Below are positions 60,566-64,000 of a stretch of DNA of 64,000 nucleotides, piece after piece (position 1 is the first letter of the stretch; each line of letters begins with the position of its first letter). The position numbers were made by a program, and so were the translations under genes. The stretch is from Datisca glomerata (taxonomy: Eukaryota; Streptophyta; Magnoliopsida; Cucurbitales; Datiscaceae), in the NCBI GenBank assembly GCA_003255025.1, contig QANY01008582.1, positions 248,001-312,000 on the forward strand, written 5' to 3'. The notes beneath the pieces are model-generated. The model worked only from the letters and a program-made list of their open reading frames with translations. It was not told the DNA's origin and did not search any database.

Positions 60566-60972
60566 TAGAAAAAACGTATCGATTGGTGAATTTTTTATAA
60601 ACTATTTTCTTAGAGAAACTTATTTAATTACACATTTATAACATTTTATAGATATTAAGTTTTATGAGAGAGAAGACACAGAATAAAATATGTAATACCA
60701 CATGTCAAAAGAGGAATGAAAAACATTTTAAAGAACTGTGATTGGCTGAGAAAGATTTTATCTCACCCAATCAAATGTTGCACTGGTGTCCTCGATAATA
60801 ACAATAAGATGACATGGCTAATGGTTGCTGTGTTGTCAAGAAGAATGATGAGTAGCTGAGAGTCTGATGCATTAAGAATGAGGTGGTGAGAAATGATTGG
60901 CCTCTTTGCATGCAGTTTGCCATGCAGTTTCGTGGAGCTACTGTAAAAAAAAATGACAGTAAAGAGTGTTCA
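60566..60972 (-). repeat. 5' LTR of the copia element
   Basis: About 407 bases, from TGAACACTCTTTACT at 60972 to the primer-binding site. It shares both ends and the 'atgattggcctctttgcatg' block with the 3' LTR at 51779-52024. Confidence 0.8.
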
Positions 60973-61727
60973 ATAAATGCAATTCTAGAAAAAAATTGGA
61001 ATATCCCAAGAAAAAAACACACACAAATGTGTTGTTCTAATTTGAAAAAGACTGAGCCGTGTCTCTCTTTTTTTTGGCCAATTTTTTGTAAAGAAACAAG
61101 CAAATAGTACATCACATTTAAGAACCATATATTCCTTAGTACATTATAACAGCTCATCACTAAGTTTTCATTTGGCCTTTAACTTTTGATGTGACATACT
61201 TGCTCAATCTAATTAGAGTTTCTTACCTCTTACCAATTTTTCATTACCATCTATCAGCTGAGGTAGACGAAATTAAAAAAAAAACAAAAGATAGAGAGAA
61301 GAAATAAATGACGTACATTGTTTTGAAACAATGTATAAGCTAAAATATCGAAACAATTTCATAATTTTTACAGAAAGTACATGTATTATTTGCTTATCTA
61401 TATAATCCTCTATCTAAAGCGCATCACACCGTCCTCTCAAGGTACCTTCATTTGTAATATGTTGCCCTACATGCAATTAATATCAACAAAAGTTTCTTTT
61501 CCTTAACGTTTGTTTGACAATTATTGCAAGATTTTCGATGTGTAATACTATGACAAAGTTCAACTATTTTTTATGCCATGCTCAATGCCATTGTGTTATT
61601 TGATTTTTTCTAACAAAGATTACATTTTAACAGTTTCAATTAATTAGGTTATTGTCAATTTTGGGTTTCAAAATTTAAATGTGAAAAAGTACTAGCTACT
61701 TGAAATATGTAAAGGCGCACACACACA

Positions 61728-61766
<39 letters not shown>

Positions 61767-63300
61767 NTAAGAAAATAAAATTGAAAGAAACCCTACCAAG
61801 AAAAATCAATGAAAAGGAGATCAGTTCATAAATAAGTAATAATTTAAAAGATCCCCTCTCCCCAATGATTTGGAGGACCCAAGTCCTTTCTAGTCAACAA
61901 TTATGTATCAAAAAATTTGGGTCTACAAATTGATTTCATATGTATTGTCATTTTTCATAGTACGTGTAGATTGATGGCATTGAAAATGTGGTTGACATAT
62001 CATGAAAATCTCAGATGTGGCCTACCCCCAAACAACAATCCATAAGTAAAAACTACCAAAATTTACATCATTTGCCATCCGTACTAGTTCATAAAACAGA
62101 AATTATACATTGAATGAGTCATTTTTAATTTATTTAAGCAATTAGCCGAAAAAACATTAGATGGTATCATATAATAAAGAGCTTCAAAATTTTTGACATA
62201 CGTAGTTATTTAAATATTTCAATAATCCAATTAAGTACTCTAAGAAAAATATATTTTCATATTCTTCAAGTAAGATTTCAATGATGAACTTAAACCTTCT
62301 TAACAAATGGAACCTAGCCTAGTAAATTAAATTAGTGGTTAGTGATGAATGTAGATTTTTTTCAAATGTTAAGACATATTTTATGGACTATGAAAGTATA
62401 TTACAATTTATGAGTTTGAAGTAAAAAAAACAACTTAAGTGCAATTCAAAAGAAATGTAAACTCAACGAAAATGCAAAATACAATCAGTGAAAAACTAGA
62501 GGAGCATTAATGATAAATTTTTCTTCTTTTGTGCACATGTAATAAAAAATGAACAATTATAATAATGATAGAAAAGATAAAAATATTTTTATTTTTAAGA
62601 GGATGGATCTAAATTATTTTTATAGAGAATATGCGGGACCTACCATGACATTATCATCCAAAAAATATATCTCCAAGTTTAGTGCTTTTATATATGTTAG
62701 TCACAATTTCATATTTGAAGTTTCTCCAATTATTTGAAGATTTGAACTTGCTTTAAAATCTTGAAGGATAATATCCTATTTAAAAAATAAGACTTTAAAT
62801 TTTAAATTTCAAATCAAAATAGAGATGATATTATTTGATTCTATTATTAAGTCAATAAGAGTCTATTTGAGTGAAGACTCTACGTCCTTAAAAGGAGATC
62901 AAGTAGACAAAGAAATGGGCTTAATCAATCAATCTTTCAAAATGCAGCATTTAGTTTTTACTCTCTATTTTTTTTAAAACTTCATCATTTTTTTTCTTAG
63001 TTTATTTTCAACTTCAAGTTACTGATTTCTTTGTCTCTTTGTTTTTCGTTTATAATCTAGTAAAACTAAGATTTGAATCCTAGTCTTGTCATTTTACTTT
63101 CCGAATATTTCAATAAAAGTTACTGATTTCTTATTTTTTGTTTTATTGCACTTAATCATCTAAATTCTTAGTTTTAGTAGTAGTCTAGAACTCTAGAAGA
63201 AATTCGTTCCCTACTCTTCAACATCGCTTTCTTGATTAGAAGTTAGATGTTAGTAATTCATAATATTTTTTTTTAAATTCGATTCATTGATCAGATTTTG
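60973..63300. other. Intergenic AT-rich DNA
   Basis: No gene recognised. Contains the AT run at 61734-61766 and scattered A/T-rich stretches. Confidence 0.5.
61734..61767. repeat. (AT)n microsatellite ending in one unknown base
   Basis: About 16 AT units followed by an N at 61767. The unknown base suggests an assembly problem in the repeat. Confidence 0.95.
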
Positions 63301-64000
63301 ACACGCTCGAACACTAATCTAATAGGAATGTAAATTTTGGTTCATACCGTCATCCATGATCTAGGTGTTTTAGGCCTAACACATTGGCTATGATTTCCAA
63401 GCCAAACATTTTTTTGGCACACCTAGTGAGACGAGTATTAGGAATTTTATGTCCACTACAATATCTAAGGCTCGAATTGGAATGAAAATTTCTATGGCAA
63501 GTGCTAGATCCCAATATGTTAAAAGCGAGACAGTTCAAGCTGAAGGGGCCGCAAGGCATGCAACCATAATGAATGAGCAATCTGCGGTCGTTCATGATAG
63601 TATTCACAAGATGCATGAAAGCATGCAACTTGGTTTTCAAACATTTAACCAAAGTATGCAAGCTATGCAATAATGCCTTCAACATAAAGGATTCAAGAAA
63701 TCGTCTGAGTGATTCAACAACTATGACTTCGGCCAATATAACAAAAAATCATTGAGCAATCGTCTCTCTATTACCTGTTGTCAACAAGATGTAATTATCA
63801 GTCCGAGGGGGAAAACGTCGAGTACAATGGTTGGAGACTTAGCCATGATAGTTTTCAAGATAATGTTTTAGTTTTTTCAAAAGCAAGTCAAGAAAATAAT
63901 GGTCAATTTAATGACCAAGAAAGTTTTCAGTATATAAGTCAACAACCGATCAAATTGAATTGTAATGCTAGGGGTAGAGGTGGCAACGGGGCCAGCCGGG
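63300..64000 (+). mobile_element. Possible start of a retroelement (LTR end, PBS-like site, gag-like ORF)
   Basis: The string 'tttttggcacacctagtgag' at about 63409-63428 resembles the primer-site region of plant gypsy-type elements ('tggcgc..agtggga'). A following open stretch at 63449-63673 encodes a helical, Met/Gln-rich peptide (HATIMNEQSAVVHDSIHKMH). Near the window end the sequence turns to 'ggggtagaggtggcaacgg' (GRGGNG), like a basic gag tail. The evidence is thin, and the window ends before any pol domain. Confidence 0.35.

Larger units (their letters stand above)
51779..60972 (-). mobile_element. Ty1-copia retrotransposon, minus strand, split by a CACTA element
   Basis: Read on the minus strand: 5' LTR 60972-60566, primer-binding site 60563-60544, gag from about 60530, protease and integrase to 58706 and on from 54967, RT and RNase H to 52021, a polypurine tract (TTGAGGGGGGTA) and 3' LTR 52024-51779. 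The LTRs share both ends (TGAACACTCTTTACT at the start, 'aatagtttgtaaaaaattc' near the end) and the inner 'gcatgcaaagaggccaatca' block. The 3' LTR is shorter, about 246 against 407 bases, through an internal deletion. Without the 3.7-kb insertion the element is about 5.5 kb, normal for the family. A clear target duplication was not found. Frames are broken, so it is inactive. Confidence 0.85.

Overview
This is nuclear DNA of a flowering plant, almost certainly a dicot. Genes are split by GT-AG introns, intergenic DNA is very AT-rich, and there is a plant-type tRNA-Gly(GCC). The mobile elements are typical plant families: Mutator-like, CACTA, Ty1-copia and small inverted-repeat elements. The Mutator-like element pairs a mudrA transposase with a DUF1985/Ulp1 protease gene, which would fit a cucurbit or similar eudicot, but I cannot fix the species.

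Conventional genes. (1) 1-1373 (+): last three exons of an R3HCC1L-like RNA-binding gene whose start lies outside the window, followed at about 2240-2770 by a decayed copy of its last intron and exon. (2) 2897-5882 (-): a complete six-exon RCL1 gene (RNA 3'-phosphate cyclase-like, ribosome biogenesis; 377 aa). (3) 10447-14699 (-): a complete nine-exon homogentisate 1,2-dioxygenase gene (tyrosine breakdown; 473 aa). (4) 16904-16974 (-): tRNA-Gly(GCC). (5) 28800-31206 (+): a two-exon SOUL heme-binding gene (226 aa). (6) 39531-41283 (-): a three-exon gibberellin 2-oxidase gene (334 aa). These are unrelated single genes and do not form a pathway cluster.

Mobile DNA fills most of the rest. About 17.2-27.3 kb is a composite Mutator-like element with a broken mudrA gene (+) facing a broken DUF1985-Ulp1 protease gene (-). 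Four clusters of a dyad-containing minisatellite, about 42 bp per unit, sit in its gaps and introns. A 3.4-kb CACTA element with a TAT target duplication lies inside its protease gene. 32.2-36.0 kb holds Ty1-copia fragments in both orientations, and 36.2-38.7 kb several tandem duplications, one with a 708-bp unit. 42.8-44.65 kb is a CACTA element with no recognisable right end. 51.8-61.0 kb is a Ty1-copia element on the minus strand (two LTRs, primer-binding site, gag, integrase, RT, RNase H), split inside the integrase by a 3.7-kb CACTA element with an AAA target duplication. 63.3-64 kb may be the start of another retroelement.

The most interesting structure is the composite Mutator-like element and its private 42-bp palindromic minisatellite. 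Also worth attention are the two nested CACTA insertions with intact target duplications, three GC-rich hairpins in the SOUL intron, and unexplained coding-like stretches on the minus strand at 8.15-9.37 kb.
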